A stretch of DNA of 64,000 nt from Enterococcus songbeiensis (GTDB lineage Bacteria > Bacillota > Bacilli > Lactobacillales > Enterococcaceae), in NCBI RefSeq assembly GCF_005405265.1, contig NZ_BJDS01000013.1:1-64000 (forward strand). The letters are read 5' to 3'. A program made the position numbers and the translations under genes. The number at the start of each line of letters is the position of its first letter. Within the stretch, counting starts at the first letter, position 1. Of this stretch, positions 26,673 to 35,382 are shown piece by piece. The notes beneath the pieces were generated by a model that was not told where the DNA came from, searched no databases, and worked only from the letters and a program-made list of their open reading frames with translations.

Positions 26673-26972
26673 TTACAGTTGTTCATCCGTGTCGATTTCT
26701 GCACGATACTCTGCATTGCCATAGCAAAGGCGGGTGGAAATCGTTGCTTCTTGATCTTCCGAGTATAATTCCTTCGTAAAAGGAAAGACAACTTCTTTTC
26801 CGGTCAATGATGCCGCTGGAGATAATCGAAAATAAAGGGAAGGTTTGCTTTTTGCCAACTGATCATTTAGCTGTTCCATGACTTCTGCCACGATTTCTTT
26901 TTCTGCTTTTGGATTTTTTGCTGCCTTTTTATAATCCGCTAAAAATACTGCCTGTCCTTCAAATAATTCCAT
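26673..26972 (-). CDS. Hypothetical protein (99 aa)
   Basis: Family not recognised. It has an N-terminal helix-rich half (KKAAKNPKAEKEIVAEVMEQLNDQL) and a beta-rich C-terminal half ending in an acidic tail, with no membrane segment or signal peptide. AGGAGGCG lies before the ATG. It ends only about 15 bp before the ABC-F promoter and sits downstream of the TMEM175-like gene on the same strand, from which it is separated by about 37 bp. Confidence 0.6.
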   Translation of the reverse strand: MELFEGQAVFLADYKKAAKNPKAEKEIVAEVMEQLNDQLAKSKPSLYFRLSPAASLTGKEVVFPFTKELYSEDQEATISTRLCYGNAEYRAEIDTDEQL

Positions 26973-27009
26973 TTTCTTCGCCTCCTAAATAGGTTAAAAA
27001 CACTTTCAC

Positions 27010-27582
27010 TCAATGGATTTTTTCAACTTTTTTTTCAGGGATAAACCACAGCAACAGCATCACGCCATTTACCACCAGTACACTGACAGGATGAATCAGC
27101 CAACCGGCTAAAAGAGCCACGACATTCAATCCCAGCGTGATATACATTTTTGAATAGTTCGCAAATAATCGTCCCACTGGTGAATCTTTGCCATTGACCC
27201 GAACCAAGGTTAACCCAACGACCAAATAGGCAAGATCCGTTCCCAAAAGAATCAGTCCATACAATAATTGCGGTGCCAACGAGGTGGGGTGATCTCCTAC
27301 CCAAGCTGTGGCAAAAGGGAACAAGGTCATCATCAAAATCAATAAATTATTCGCCCACAAGACCCAACCATCCACGCGACGAACGATATGAAACATGTGG
27401 TGATGGTTATTCCAGTAAATCGCCAGTGAAATGAAACTCATCAGATAAATCACGAATTGATGCCACGTTCCTTCAAAAGCAGCCCAAGTGTCGCCTTCCG
27501 GGGTATGCAGTTCCAAAACTAAAATCGTCATTACAATGGCAATCACCGCATCCGTAAAGGCTTCGATCCGTGTTTTCGGCAT
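27010..27582 (-). CDS. TMEM175/DUF1211 family membrane protein (putative potassium channel)
   Basis: A 190-aa integral membrane protein with six hydrophobic segments. The N-terminal RIEAFTDAVIAIVMTILVLEL fits the family motif RxxxFSDxV that lines the pore of TMEM175-type K+ channels, here with Thr for the usual Ser. Bacterial homologues form tetrameric K+ leak channels; the role here is inferred. The ATG at 27582 has GGAGG upstream; the frame extends to 27648 without support. Confidence 0.82.
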   Translation of the reverse strand: MPKTRIEAFTDAVIAIVMTILVLELHTPEGDTWAAFEGTWHQFVIYLMSFISLAIYWNNHHHMFHIVRRVDGWVLWANNLLILMMTLFPFATAWVGDHPTSLAPQLLYGLILLGTDLAYLVVGLTLVRVNGKDSPVGRLFANYSKMYITLGLNVVALLAGWLIHPVSVLVVNGVMLLLWFIPEKKVEKIH

Positions 27583-27671
27583 GACTTTTTTCCTCCAATT
27601 TAAATAAGTAGTGAAGGTATTATCGTACGTTTTAGAGACTTTCGTCAATTGATTTGTCTCTTCCTTCTCCT

Positions 27672-28175
27672 TTAGTGAAGTGCCAGTCTGCCCGTAACAT
27701 TTTTTAAGCTGCCCGGTATCAGTTCTCTCCCCAAAACAAATTGGTCGGGAACTTCGCTGTGGTTTTCTAAACCGAACATTTTTACCTGTTGAAAACCGTG
27801 TCGTGCATAGTATTCAGAATTTCCTACTAGAAAAACTGCCTGCTTTTCTAATTGGACCGCTTGATCCAGTGCTGTTGCCAATAATTTTCCACCAATGCCT
27901 TGGTTGCGATAGGCAAAAGCCACACACAAAGGCGCTAACAATAACCCACTGACATCCTCTTGGTCAACTGACTGCTCTGTCAGCATGACATGCCCGATCA
28001 ATTCTCCATTTTCTTCTGCGACAAATTCCAACTCTGGAAGAAATGTATCCCGTTGTCGCAATTCTGTAACGAAATCTTGTTCCTTCCCATCAGAAACTTG
28101 TGCGGTTTTAAACGCTTGCTTTACCAATGCATAAATTTCCGGATAATCCTCCGTGGTCGCTTGCCGAATCATCAT
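27672..28175 (-). CDS. GNAT family N-acetyltransferase
   Basis: A 167-aa acetyltransferase with the acetyl-CoA-binding R-x-x-G-x-G/A motif YRNQGIGGKLLATALDQA near residue 90, after the strand LLLAPLCVAFA, and a C-terminal YYARHGFQQV typical of YhbS-like members. Substrate unknown. Either of two consecutive ATG codons may be used, with GAGGAA upstream. It lies 90 bp upstream of the TMEM175-like gene on the same strand. Confidence 0.85.
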   Translation of the reverse strand: MMIRQATTEDYPEIYALVKQAFKTAQVSDGKEQDFVTELRQRDTFLPELEFVAEENGELIGHVMLTEQSVDQEDVSGLLLAPLCVAFAYRNQGIGGKLLATALDQAVQLEKQAVFLVGNSEYYARHGFQQVKMFGLENHSEVPDQFVLGRELIPGSLKNVTGRLALH

Positions 28176-28367
28176 TTTTCTTCATTCCTCTTTTCTGATT
28201 CCAGTATACCAGATTCTGCAGAATTTCTCGTTTTTCAACTGGAGGTTCTGACTTCCATCGCTTTCCACAGACTTTGTTTTTTTCTTATAATTTTTTTCAT
28301 TCGTTGACTTGCCTTCTGCCTTCCAGTACAGTCGTATACAACCCTTGGAATGATTGGAGGTTTTCTT

Positions 28368-28895
28368 ATGAAAACAACTACCTGGAGCAAAATTTTCGTC
28401 GTAGGTTATCTTCTTGTTTTGATTTGGATTTTATTATTTAAATTCTCTCTTTCTTTTGAAAGTCTTCTTCAGGAATCGGATATCCTGAAACGCAACATCA
28501 ACTTGATTCCTTTTGGTCAGTCAACGATTATCAATGGACAAGTAGATTTTAAAGAAGCCATCTATAACGGAGTGATTTTTCTTCCCTTTGGCGTTTTTTT
28601 GGGAATTGCGTTCAAAAAACATTTTTTTGCCAACAGCCTTTTTCTCTTGCTGTTCAGCGTGAGCATCGAGGGCTTGCAGTACTTGCTGGCCTTGGGGGCA
28701 ACTGATATTACCGATGTAATTATGAATACCGGTGGCGGGATTGCAGGTCTGTTGCTGTACCAGCTACTCCACAAAATTTTTCCTGAGAAAAAATTGGATA
28801 CATTACTGTTGTCACTAGGAACGATTATGCTGCTGCTTTCCCTTTCCTTCATCCTGTTTATGCTTCTCAGCGGAAGAGTTCGTTATTCGGTGTAG
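28368..28895 (+). CDS. VanZ-like family membrane protein
   Basis: A 175-aa protein with five hydrophobic segments and the VanZ pattern: KRNINLIPFGQST after the first helix, YNGVIFLPFGVFLG, SIEGLQYLLALGATDITDVIMNTGGG, then a C-terminal helix. VanZ homologues influence low-level teicoplanin or other lipoglycopeptide susceptibility; no van operon is present, so it is a stand-alone gene. The ATG at 28368 has GGAGG upstream. A terminator follows. Confidence 0.88.
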   Translation: MKTTTWSKIFVVGYLLVLIWILLFKFSLSFESLLQESDILKRNINLIPFGQSTIINGQVDFKEAIYNGVIFLPFGVFLGIAFKKHFFANSLFLLLFSVSIEGLQYLLALGATDITDVIMNTGGGIAGLLLYQLLHKIFPEKKLDTLLLSLGTIMLLLSLSFILFMLLSGRVRYSV

Positions 28896-28926
28896 CACTA
28901 AAAATGAACAGATGGAATAAAAATGA

Positions 28927-28955
28927 GACCTCCAGCTTGTTGGAGGTCTTTTCTT
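28927..28955 (+). terminator. Intrinsic terminator after the vanZ-like gene
   Basis: GACCTCCA/TGGAGGTC stem, 6-nt loop, then TTTTCTT. Confidence 0.8.
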
Positions 28956-29041
28956 CAATGACCTTGCTAGGCATATAATTTCAAGTAAGGGCGGTTTTCT
29001 CGTATAATAATTCTGTAATCAAATAAGAGAGGATGATTTAA

Positions 29042-29452
29042 ATGGTTAAAAAATTATCAGTAGCAACAGTGGTCAATGAAGGCGGACGTGAAGGCGAAAG
29101 CAAATCCGTTACAGGTTACCTGAACGTCAAAACAACAATGACTAAAAAAGAAGGATACACCAATCCTGAAGAATTGTTCGCTGCTGGCTTCTCTGCTTGC
29201 TTCAACGGCGCTATGTCCTTCCCATTGGAACGTGACGGCTTAGGCGACAAATCCCGCAGTGTTCGGGCAGAAGTAAGCTTGCTTGGTGACATGAGCGATA
29301 CAACCAGCCTGCATATCGCAGTAAATATTATTGGACATATCGATGGCCTTTCAAAAGAAGACATCGAAAAATATATGGAAGAAACATCTCACATCTGCCC
29401 CTATTCAAAAGCAGTTGATGGCAATATCGATGTCACTTACCAAGCAGAATAA
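29042..29452 (+). CDS. Organic hydroperoxide resistance protein, Ohr/OsmC family
   Basis: A 136-aa thiol peroxidase that reduces organic and lipid hydroperoxides. Both redox cysteines are in place: GFSACFNGAM near residue 60 and HICPYSKAV near 120, and the catalytic Arg/Glu region lies in the N-terminal strand repeat. Ohr is commonly controlled by the MarR-type OhrR, which is not visible here. Good promoter -10 (TATAAT near 29003), GAGAGGA ribosome binding site and a terminator mark it as monocistronic. Confidence 0.9.
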   Translation: MVKKLSVATVVNEGGREGESKSVTGYLNVKTTMTKKEGYTNPEELFAAGFSACFNGAMSFPLERDGLGDKSRSVRAEVSLLGDMSDTTSLHIAVNIIGHIDGLSKEDIEKYMEETSHICPYSKAVDGNIDVTYQAE

Positions 29453-29468
29453 TCACCAGATACAACGC

Positions 29469-29495
29469 GAAAAAGCAGCTCGTGCTGCTTTTTTT
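29469..29495 (+). terminator. Intrinsic terminator after ohr
   Basis: AAAAGCAGC, TCGT loop, GCTGCTTTT plus T run. Confidence 0.85.
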
Positions 29496-29553
29496 GTATT
29501 TATATGGAAAATTTTTTCGACTAGTTTAAAAAATCAGAAAGTCAAACCCTCGT

Positions 29554-29808
29554 CTACTTCATACCAACTTTTCCAGCTTCTGCCAAATATTGTTCTACTT
29601 GCGGTTGGTAGCCATGAGCTTTTAAGAAATCTATGATCTCTTGCAGTTCATTTGCTGCAAATGCCGTTTTTTGACAATACACAACATTTCGAAAAGGGAA
29701 CCCCTTTTTTCGTGTTTGATAGACATAACAAAGTTCGCTTGCTACTTCGATAGGAACGACTTTCTCACAGTTCCCCTCCACAAGCGCAAAAAGCGTCTGC
29801 CAATCCAA
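29554..29808 (-). CDS. Hypothetical protein (84 aa), TTG start
   Basis: Family not recognised. A small soluble alpha/beta protein with Cys residues at about 14, 27 and 45, and a C-terminal helix ending AEAGKVGMK. The only start in a good position is TTG at 29808, with AAGGAAG about 8 nt upstream. Single-gene unit convergent to ohr. Moderately sure it is real because of the binding site and normal composition. Confidence 0.5.
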   Translation of the reverse strand: MDWQTLFALVEGNCEKVVPIEVASELCYVYQTRKKGFPFRNVVYCQKTAFAANELQEIIDFLKAHGYQPQVEQYLAEAGKVGMK

Positions 29809-29929
29809 TTTCTACACTTCCTTTTTCATCAATTAGAGATGATTATAGTCGAAGCAGAGAGAAAAGACCAGCAACTTCTTCTTAGTTAAGAAATTATTTA
29901 GAATCCTCTCTTCCGCTCATCACTCGTGT

Positions 29930-29951
29930 AAAAAAAGTGGGTTACTTTTTT
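29930..29951 (-). terminator. Terminator after the AraC-family gene
   Basis: Minus strand AAAAAAGT/ACTTTTTT hairpin with a short loop and a T-rich 3' side; weak stem composition. Confidence 0.45.
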
Positions 29952-29964
29952 CGAAATCAGCAGC

Positions 29965-30834
29965 TTACTCCGCCGTTTTTTTGACCGCCACCCAAATTTC
30001 ACTGTAGGTATTTTCCCGTGGGTCATCATACCGGGTAAAAGAAATTCCCGGTGCTTCGATCAACTCATAGCCTGAAGACGGCAACCATTCACTGTAGATT
30101 GCGGCCCAGGTTCCTTGCAAGGTTTCTGGAAAAGGTCCTTGATTTGGAAAAATAGCCCATGTCAATGAGGGAACAGCCAACTGTTCCAAATCTTCATAAG
30201 GATTTTCTTTCGAAGTAGCAAAGCCGATAAATTGTGTTAACTCGCCTTTTTCCTGCAACCAGCCTTCGTCAAAATCATAGGATACTTGCAGGACCTGTTG
30301 TGGATACAAATCTCCTAAGCTGTGCATCTCTTCCCGTTGTTGGGGCGTGATACTTTGTGCCAACTCAGCAATTGCCGGATTTTCTCCTTCAAATTGGATA
30401 GGCACGCGTTTACTGACCCCAACCAAATGAAAAGCGTCTTTTTGTTCAATTTTAAATTCCATTGATGTTCCTCCTTTTATTGTGAGAGCAAAGGTAAATT
30501 TAGGAAATGATTTTTGAATCGCATTTTTCGCTACAGCAGACGGTGAAAACCCGCTCCATTCTTTAAAGGCGCGGGAAAAACCTTCCACCGATTGGTACCC
30601 GAACGTAAAAGCAACCTCTGTCACGGAACTTCCAGTCACCAACGCTTGATTCGCCAGTGATAGACGTCGATTTTTGATGTACTCATTTAGCGGCATGCCA
30701 GCCAGATAAGCAAACATACGGCGAAACTGATAGGCAGAAACAGCGGCTCGTTTCGCAATTTCTTCATCATTGATCGTATCTGTCAACTGTTCATCAATAT
30801 AATTCATGACCTGATTAAATGCATGGATCATCAT
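29965..30834 (-). CDS. AraC-family transcriptional regulator with GyrI-like effector domain
   Basis: A 289-aa regulator. The N-terminal ~100 residues form the AraC double helix-turn-helix (IAKRAAVSAYQFRRMFAYLAG and VTEVAFTFGYQSVEGFSRAFKEWSG), and residues ~125-285 a GyrI-like effector-binding domain, the Rob/SoxS-like arrangement that senses drugs or small molecules. GAGGTGAG lies before the ATG. It is not adjacent to an obvious target; a freestanding GyrI-like protein is encoded at the left edge of the window. Confidence 0.9.
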   Translation of the reverse strand: MMIHAFNQVMNYIDEQLTDTINDEEIAKRAAVSAYQFRRMFAYLAGMPLNEYIKNRRLSLANQALVTGSSVTEVAFTFGYQSVEGFSRAFKEWSGFSPSAVAKNAIQKSFPKFTFALTIKGGTSMEFKIEQKDAFHLVGVSKRVPIQFEGENPAIAELAQSITPQQREEMHSLGDLYPQQVLQVSYDFDEGWLQEKGELTQFIGFATSKENPYEDLEQLAVPSLTWAIFPNQGPFPETLQGTWAAIYSEWLPSSGYELIEAPGISFTRYDDPRENTYSEIWVAVKKTAE

Positions 30835-30861
30835 TTCTCACCTCTCGTCCCTTACTTTACG

Positions 30862-30904
30862 CAAAAAAAGGCATTCGGACTTGATAATCGGCAGTCGCCT
30901 TTCA
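30862..30904 (-). terminator. Intrinsic terminator after the sugar kinase gene
   Basis: Minus strand AAAGGC/GCCTTT stem with inner GACT/AGTC pairing and seven T. Confidence 0.65.
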
Positions 30905-30909
30905 TCAAT

Positions 30910-32280
30910 TCACTCAAAATATGTGGGATAAATCTGCTCGTACTGCTGTTTTGCTGCCTCATCACCACTGATTTTTTTCATTTTAGCAGGTTTGACTTCT
31001 TCTGGGTAGAGCAAATAATACAGCCCAAAAATCGGCTCGTTTGCATCGGCTAGCCAGCAATCTGCCGCTAAAATTTCCGCGGTGAGCTGTTGTAAAATCT
31101 CCGTCTTGAAAAATCCGCCGCTGATGGAAAGCTTTGTTCCGATACCGACTGTTTTGGCTAGAAGTTTGAGATTCATCAGTGTTCCCTCAATGATTCCCCG
31201 TAAAATATCCGCTTTCGTGTGATGAATGGACAGATATTTCAATTCTGCAGTTTGGTCGTTCCGCCAATAAGGCGCTCGTTCGCCATTAATATAGGGATGG
31301 AATCGTATCCCATTTCCACCAATCGGCGATTCTTGGATCATCGTCAATTGTTCCAGAAGTTTTTCATCAGCAAACAATTGATTTTTTGCCCACTCCAGCA
31401 CACACCCACCGTTATTTGAAGGCGCGCCGACCACATAAAATTCCTCATTTAGGTAATAACAAAAATTTTGCTTTTCACTATCAACGTAAGGTGTTTGCGT
31501 GATTCTTCGGATTGCGGCGCTGGTACCGATCGTCAAACTGTCGGGAATCCCAGTAGTCAAATAACTGGCATACGCAGCGAGACAACCATCACTGGCGCCG
31601 GCAAGCACCTTGATGTTTTTTGGCAGCGCTAATTCTTTGGCAAGAGAGCTCAAAATCGGAAACGTCTCTGTGGGTTCAACGACTTTTGCTAATTGCTTCT
31701 CAGTGATTCCCAAATAATGGAGAATTTCTTGGTCCCAGACCAACTCTTGGCTGTGAAAAAGTCCCGTTGCCGATGCGGTCGAACGATCGATCAAAAATTC
31801 TCCGACAAATTGTTGCAGCACTAATTCCTTTAAACCGTAATAAACTGTTTCAGGTGGATACTCTCCTGTTTCTTGAAAATGCAAAATTTTCGCAAATGGT
31901 GACATTGCATGAATCGGCGTTCCAGTCTTTTGATAAAAACGTTTGGCTTCCGGTGTTTCTCGAAAGGCTTCAATCGTTTCCTCCCCCTGATTGTCTGACC
32001 AGATAAATATGCGATCATAGGTCTCTTCAACGACAGGCAAGCAACTGTGCATAGCTGTGCTAAAGCCGATATACTGCAATTCTTTTCGTAATGAGTGAGG
32101 AATTACCCGAACCCCGTCAGCAATACCTGCCAGAATTTCTTCTGCCTTTTGATATTTTTGCTTGTCTTCATAATAAGTTGTTACAGGTACACTGGTTTTA
32201 AACAGCAGTTTTCCCTGTTCAATCACACCAAATTTGATGGCGGTCGTCCCAACGTCGATCCCCAAAAATAAATTTTTCAT
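30910..32280 (-). CDS. FGGY-family carbohydrate kinase (gluconokinase/xylulokinase-like)
   Basis: A 456-aa ATP-dependent sugar kinase. The N-terminal phosphate-binding loop FLGIDVGTTAIKFGV, FSTAMHSCLPV with the substrate-contact MH, the second-domain LAGASDGCLAAYASY near residue 245 and GTSAAIR mark the FGGY fold, closest in pattern to gluconokinase. The substrate cannot be read from the sequence. The ATG at 32280 has AAAGGAT upstream. It lies downstream of the GH1-1 terminator, so it may be expressed partly by read-through from the PTS locus 1, and could phosphorylate an aglycone-derived or released sugar. Confidence 0.8.
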   Translation of the reverse strand: MKNLFLGIDVGTTAIKFGVIEQGKLLFKTSVPVTTYYEDKQKYQKAEEILAGIADGVRVIPHSLRKELQYIGFSTAMHSCLPVVEETYDRIFIWSDNQGEETIEAFRETPEAKRFYQKTGTPIHAMSPFAKILHFQETGEYPPETVYYGLKELVLQQFVGEFLIDRSTASATGLFHSQELVWDQEILHYLGITEKQLAKVVEPTETFPILSSLAKELALPKNIKVLAGASDGCLAAYASYLTTGIPDSLTIGTSAAIRRITQTPYVDSEKQNFCYYLNEEFYVVGAPSNNGGCVLEWAKNQLFADEKLLEQLTMIQESPIGGNGIRFHPYINGERAPYWRNDQTAELKYLSIHHTKADILRGIIEGTLMNLKLLAKTVGIGTKLSISGGFFKTEILQQLTAEILAADCWLADANEPIFGLYYLLYPEEVKPAKMKKISGDEAAKQQYEQIYPTYFE

Positions 32281-32311
32281 CTTCTCGCATCCTTTTCTCG
32301 CAACATTCACC

Positions 32312-32355
32312 TAAAAAAGGGCAGGGCACCGATCATCGATCCAGCCCCGCCCTTC
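32312..32355 (-). terminator. Intrinsic terminator after GH1 gene 1
   Basis: Minus strand AAGGGCGGGGC/GCCCTGCCCTT stem with an inner ATCGATGAT loop and six T. Confidence 0.8.
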
Positions 32356-32359
32356 ATGA

Positions 32360-33778
32360 CTATCTATTGAATTGTTCGTCTGGCGTTTCCAATACCCGTT
32401 CATCTATCAGAGAACGATACCAGTAAGCCGATTTTTTCAATGAACGTGTCCGTTCTTCATTTAATTCGATTCGTACCAAGCCATAGCGATTCTTGAAGGC
32501 ATTCATCGGTGAAACACAATCAGTAAAGGCCCAAAGCATGTAGCCTTCACAATTGGCACCCTCAGCAACTGCTTGGAGCAAGTAACGTAAGTGTTGACCA
32601 ATGAAATCAACCCGATAGCTGTCATTAACGACACCTTGATCATCTTGATAGGCTTCTTCATTTTCACGTCCCATGCCGTTTTCAGTAACCAGCCAAGGAA
32701 TATTGCCATAATTATTTTTCAGGTACATTGCCATATCGTACATGATTTTTGGATAAATTTCCCAACCGCGGGAATTGTTCATTTGTTTTCCTGGCAAATC
32801 AAAGACTTCGTAAAACATTTCCGGATGAAACGGTGTTTGTTCGTTCCATTGGTATCGGGGAGCCTTAACCCGTTTTGGATAATATTGGTTCACTCCTAAA
32901 AAATCTACCGTATTGGCTTTGATGATGGCTAATTCTTCTGGTGTAGCATCAAAAGAAATATCGTATTGTTCGCAAAGCGCCAATAATTCTTGTGGATATT
33001 CCCCTTTTACCATCGGATCAAAATACACACGGTTAAAGAATAAATCATACATTGCAGCTGCTTTTAAATCTTCTGCTGAATTTGAACGAGGATAAACCAT
33101 TTCCGGATTCAAGACACAACCGATTCGACCGCCATAATTTCCTTCATGGTAGGCAGCAATCGCTTTGGCTGTTGCTAAAACTTTATGATAGTTCCAAAGC
33201 ATCCATTTTTTCGTGTTTTGCTCATGAGGCCAGCGAACGGCATCCAAATAGCAACGTGTTTGCACAACGATTGGTTCATTGAAAGTAAACCAGTGTTTTA
33301 CCCGGTCACCATAACGTTCAAACGCGATTTTTGCGTATTCTGTATATAATTCAACCACTTTTTTGGAAGACCAGCCGTCGTATTTTTCCATCAGATAGGT
33401 CGGCACTTCATAATGCTCTAAGCAAAGCATCGGTTCTACTCCCGCTTCAATCAACGCATCCACCACATCACTGATATGTTGCGCATAGTCTTCGTCCACT
33501 ACTAAATTGTCATAATCGGTGAAAAAACGCGACCAGTTGATGGATGTCCGATAATGAGTCAAATGGATTTCTTTCATTAAATCGACATCTTCTTGGTACT
33601 GTTCCATAAAATTCGTGGCAACTGCTGGACCATATCCATTATGCCAAACGAAGGATTCTTCTTTGTACCAACTATCTAAAAAGGAATCTTGTCCTTCTTT
33701 TTTTCCTTTCCAGCCTTCTGTTTGCCATGCTGACGATGCAGCACCGATAATAAAATCTTTAGGAATTTGGGTTTTCAT
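32360..33778 (-). CDS. Glycoside hydrolase family 1, probable 6-phospho-beta-glucosidase (locus 1)
   Basis: A 472-aa GH1 enzyme that hydrolyses beta-glucoside 6-phosphates delivered by a PTS. FIIGAASSAWQTEG is the family N-terminal signature, the acid/base Glu is in TFNEP (about residue 173), and the nucleophile Glu in VTENGMG (about 370). The C-terminal SPMNAFKNRYG carries Ser, Lys and Tyr of the kind that bind the 6-phosphate. GGAG precedes the ATG at 33778. It follows the IIC gene by 57 bp in the same transcript. Paralogue of the GH1 gene at 40.2-41.7 kb. Confidence 0.9.
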   Translation of the reverse strand: MKTQIPKDFIIGAASSAWQTEGWKGKKEGQDSFLDSWYKEESFVWHNGYGPAVATNFMEQYQEDVDLMKEIHLTHYRTSINWSRFFTDYDNLVVDEDYAQHISDVVDALIEAGVEPMLCLEHYEVPTYLMEKYDGWSSKKVVELYTEYAKIAFERYGDRVKHWFTFNEPIVVQTRCYLDAVRWPHEQNTKKWMLWNYHKVLATAKAIAAYHEGNYGGRIGCVLNPEMVYPRSNSAEDLKAAAMYDLFFNRVYFDPMVKGEYPQELLALCEQYDISFDATPEELAIIKANTVDFLGVNQYYPKRVKAPRYQWNEQTPFHPEMFYEVFDLPGKQMNNSRGWEIYPKIMYDMAMYLKNNYGNIPWLVTENGMGRENEEAYQDDQGVVNDSYRVDFIGQHLRYLLQAVAEGANCEGYMLWAFTDCVSPMNAFKNRYGLVRIELNEERTRSLKKSAYWYRSLIDERVLETPDEQFNR

Positions 33779-33834
33779 TATTTTCTCCTTTTCATAAATC
33801 AACTTTTCTTAAACAAAGGGTTCTTGTCGTTTTA

Positions 33835-35142
33835 TTAAGCCACTTCATTGCGGGTCCGGTTCATTACTTTTACAAATGGCAAGTAGATCAAAATGGAGAC
33901 CGCGATACAAACGATTTGAGTGATAACTGCGCCGATGTCTCCGGCTGTTGCTAAATACGCATTAACGATTGGTGGCATTGGCCATGGAACCATCACAACT
34001 GCTTTTGCCGCAAACCCAAGAGTGGTTGCAACATAGCCGATTGTACCGGTAACCAACGGTGTCAAGATAAAAGGAATCGCAAGAATTGGGTTCAACATGA
34101 TTGGCATACCGAAAATCACTGGTTCATTAATATTAAAGATTCCGGGTGCTAAAGATAATTTTGTGATTTGGCGCATATCTTCTCGTTTGCCCACCAATAA
34201 AATGGCAATCAACAAACCAATTGTAACACCAGATCCACCCATACTCATATACATATCCCAAAACGGCATTGTAATAATGTTAGGAATTTCTTTTCCAGCT
34301 TCAAACGCTTCTGTATTAACCGCAATTGCAGCCAACAACAAAGGTTCGCGAATTGGTTTGATCATTTGATTTCCGTGAATCCCGATAACCCAGAAAACTT
34401 GGGAAATAAACATCAACAATAGAATACCTGGTAAGCCTTGAACAACACCTTCCAGTGGACGTTGCACAACGTTGTAAATAATATCATAAGCATACAAGCC
34501 AGTGATTGCTTTGATAGCAAATCCGGCTGTTGCAATAATGGTAACGGTTAAAATAGTTGGAAACAAAGCAGAAAAACTAGATGCTACGTTGGTTGGTACC
34601 GTATCCGGCATTTTTAACTGCAATTTTTCTTGGCGACCTAACCAGCAGTACAGTTCAATAGAAATAATGGCAACAAACATTCCTAGGAATAATCCTTTTG
34701 TATCCGTGTATTGTTTTGCCAAAACATTTTCTGCAATAACTGCTTTGTCATCACTTAAAAATTCAAAGACCGTTGGATTCACCGACAGATAAGACATGAC
34801 TGCGATGATTCCTGGAAAAATTCCTTTGACATTGTTTAACTTGGCTAATTCGATCCCAATCAAAAATACTGCGTAGATCGTCAAAAAGCTTAAGGTGACA
34901 TAACTGATGGCTGAAGAAATCGGTTTCAATTCCGCTAAGAAACCTAATCCGTTGATCTGTGCCAATCCATTTTCATTGTCAAAAACCATCGCTGAAAACA
35001 ACGTACCAAACGCCCCAGTGATGATTACTGGAATCAAGGCTGCAAAAGCATTCTTGATGACTTTGATATAGCGTAGGTTATTGATTTTCATTGCGACACT
35101 ACCTAAAACATTTGCTAATTTATCCATGAAACTTGTTCCCAT
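33835..35142 (-). CDS. PTS lactose/cellobiose-family IIC permease (locus 1)
   Basis: A 435-aa membrane permease of the PTS lactose-N,N-diacetylchitobiose-beta-glucoside family, about ten hydrophobic segments. The family motif region FNINEPVIFGMPIMLNP near residue 335 contains the substrate-site Glu, and FWVIGIHGNQM near 250 the conserved His. It moves a beta-glucoside in and passes phosphate to it, but carries no IIA or IIB domain, and none is encoded beside it; it probably uses the IIA and IIB at 39.6-40.2 kb. AAAGGAGG precedes the ATG. Promoter, double operator and cre-like site lie upstream. Confidence 0.9.
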   Translation of the reverse strand: MGTSFMDKLANVLGSVAMKINNLRYIKVIKNAFAALIPVIITGAFGTLFSAMVFDNENGLAQINGLGFLAELKPISSAISYVTLSFLTIYAVFLIGIELAKLNNVKGIFPGIIAVMSYLSVNPTVFEFLSDDKAVIAENVLAKQYTDTKGLFLGMFVAIISIELYCWLGRQEKLQLKMPDTVPTNVASSFSALFPTILTVTIIATAGFAIKAITGLYAYDIIYNVVQRPLEGVVQGLPGILLLMFISQVFWVIGIHGNQMIKPIREPLLLAAIAVNTEAFEAGKEIPNIITMPFWDMYMSMGGSGVTIGLLIAILLVGKREDMRQITKLSLAPGIFNINEPVIFGMPIMLNPILAIPFILTPLVTGTIGYVATTLGFAAKAVVMVPWPMPPIVNAYLATAGDIGAVITQIVCIAVSILIYLPFVKVMNRTRNEVA

Positions 35143-35209
35143 TTACTTTTCCTCCTTTTGACCTAAACAACATCCATTTTCCGAAAAGTTCTCCTAGTTG
35201 AGAATTTTT

Positions 35210-35223
35210 CTACAGCGCTTACA
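35210..35223 (-). promoter_or_regulatory. Candidate cre site in the locus 1 leader
   Basis: Minus strand TGTAAGCGCTGTAG: the left half matches the CcpA consensus, the right half lacks the CA. It lies about 105 nt after the predicted transcription start, where bound CcpA could act as a roadblock. Confidence 0.4.
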
Positions 35224-35312
35224 ACTTGTTTTGCAAAAAAAAGAATGAAATAAGTGCAAGAGGACTGCGTTGTCACCAACAAGCGAATCTTCACGAGATT
35301 TCTTTTTACAAA

Positions 35313-35362
35313 GACAAGTCATCTGATGTATTCATTCTAAAATACATCAGATGACTTGTCAA
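35313..35362 (-). promoter_or_regulatory. Locus 1 promoter with paired operators for a FadR-type regulator
   Basis: Perfect 20-bp inverted repeat (35313-35332 and 35341-35360) around an 8-nt centre. Each arm contains the small palindrome CATCAGATG. On the minus strand the promoter TTGACA (35357-35362), 17-bp spacer, TAGAAT (35334-35339) is threaded through it: one operator fills the spacer, the other covers the transcription start. A repressor bound here would shut the promoter. The same CATCTGATG sits before the adjacent GntR gene, pointing to that protein as the binder. Confidence 0.7.
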
Positions 35363-35382
35363 TATTTTTGTTGTAATCGGTC

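Noticed and set aside
28368-28895. Part of a vancomycin-resistance operon
   Set aside because: Only a VanZ-like gene is present; no vanH, ligase, vanX or vanRS homologue lies nearby.
35313-35360. The 20-bp inverted repeat read as the terminator of the FadR-type gene
   Set aside because: There is no T run after the stem on the minus strand, and promoter hexamers and the shared operator motif explain it better.
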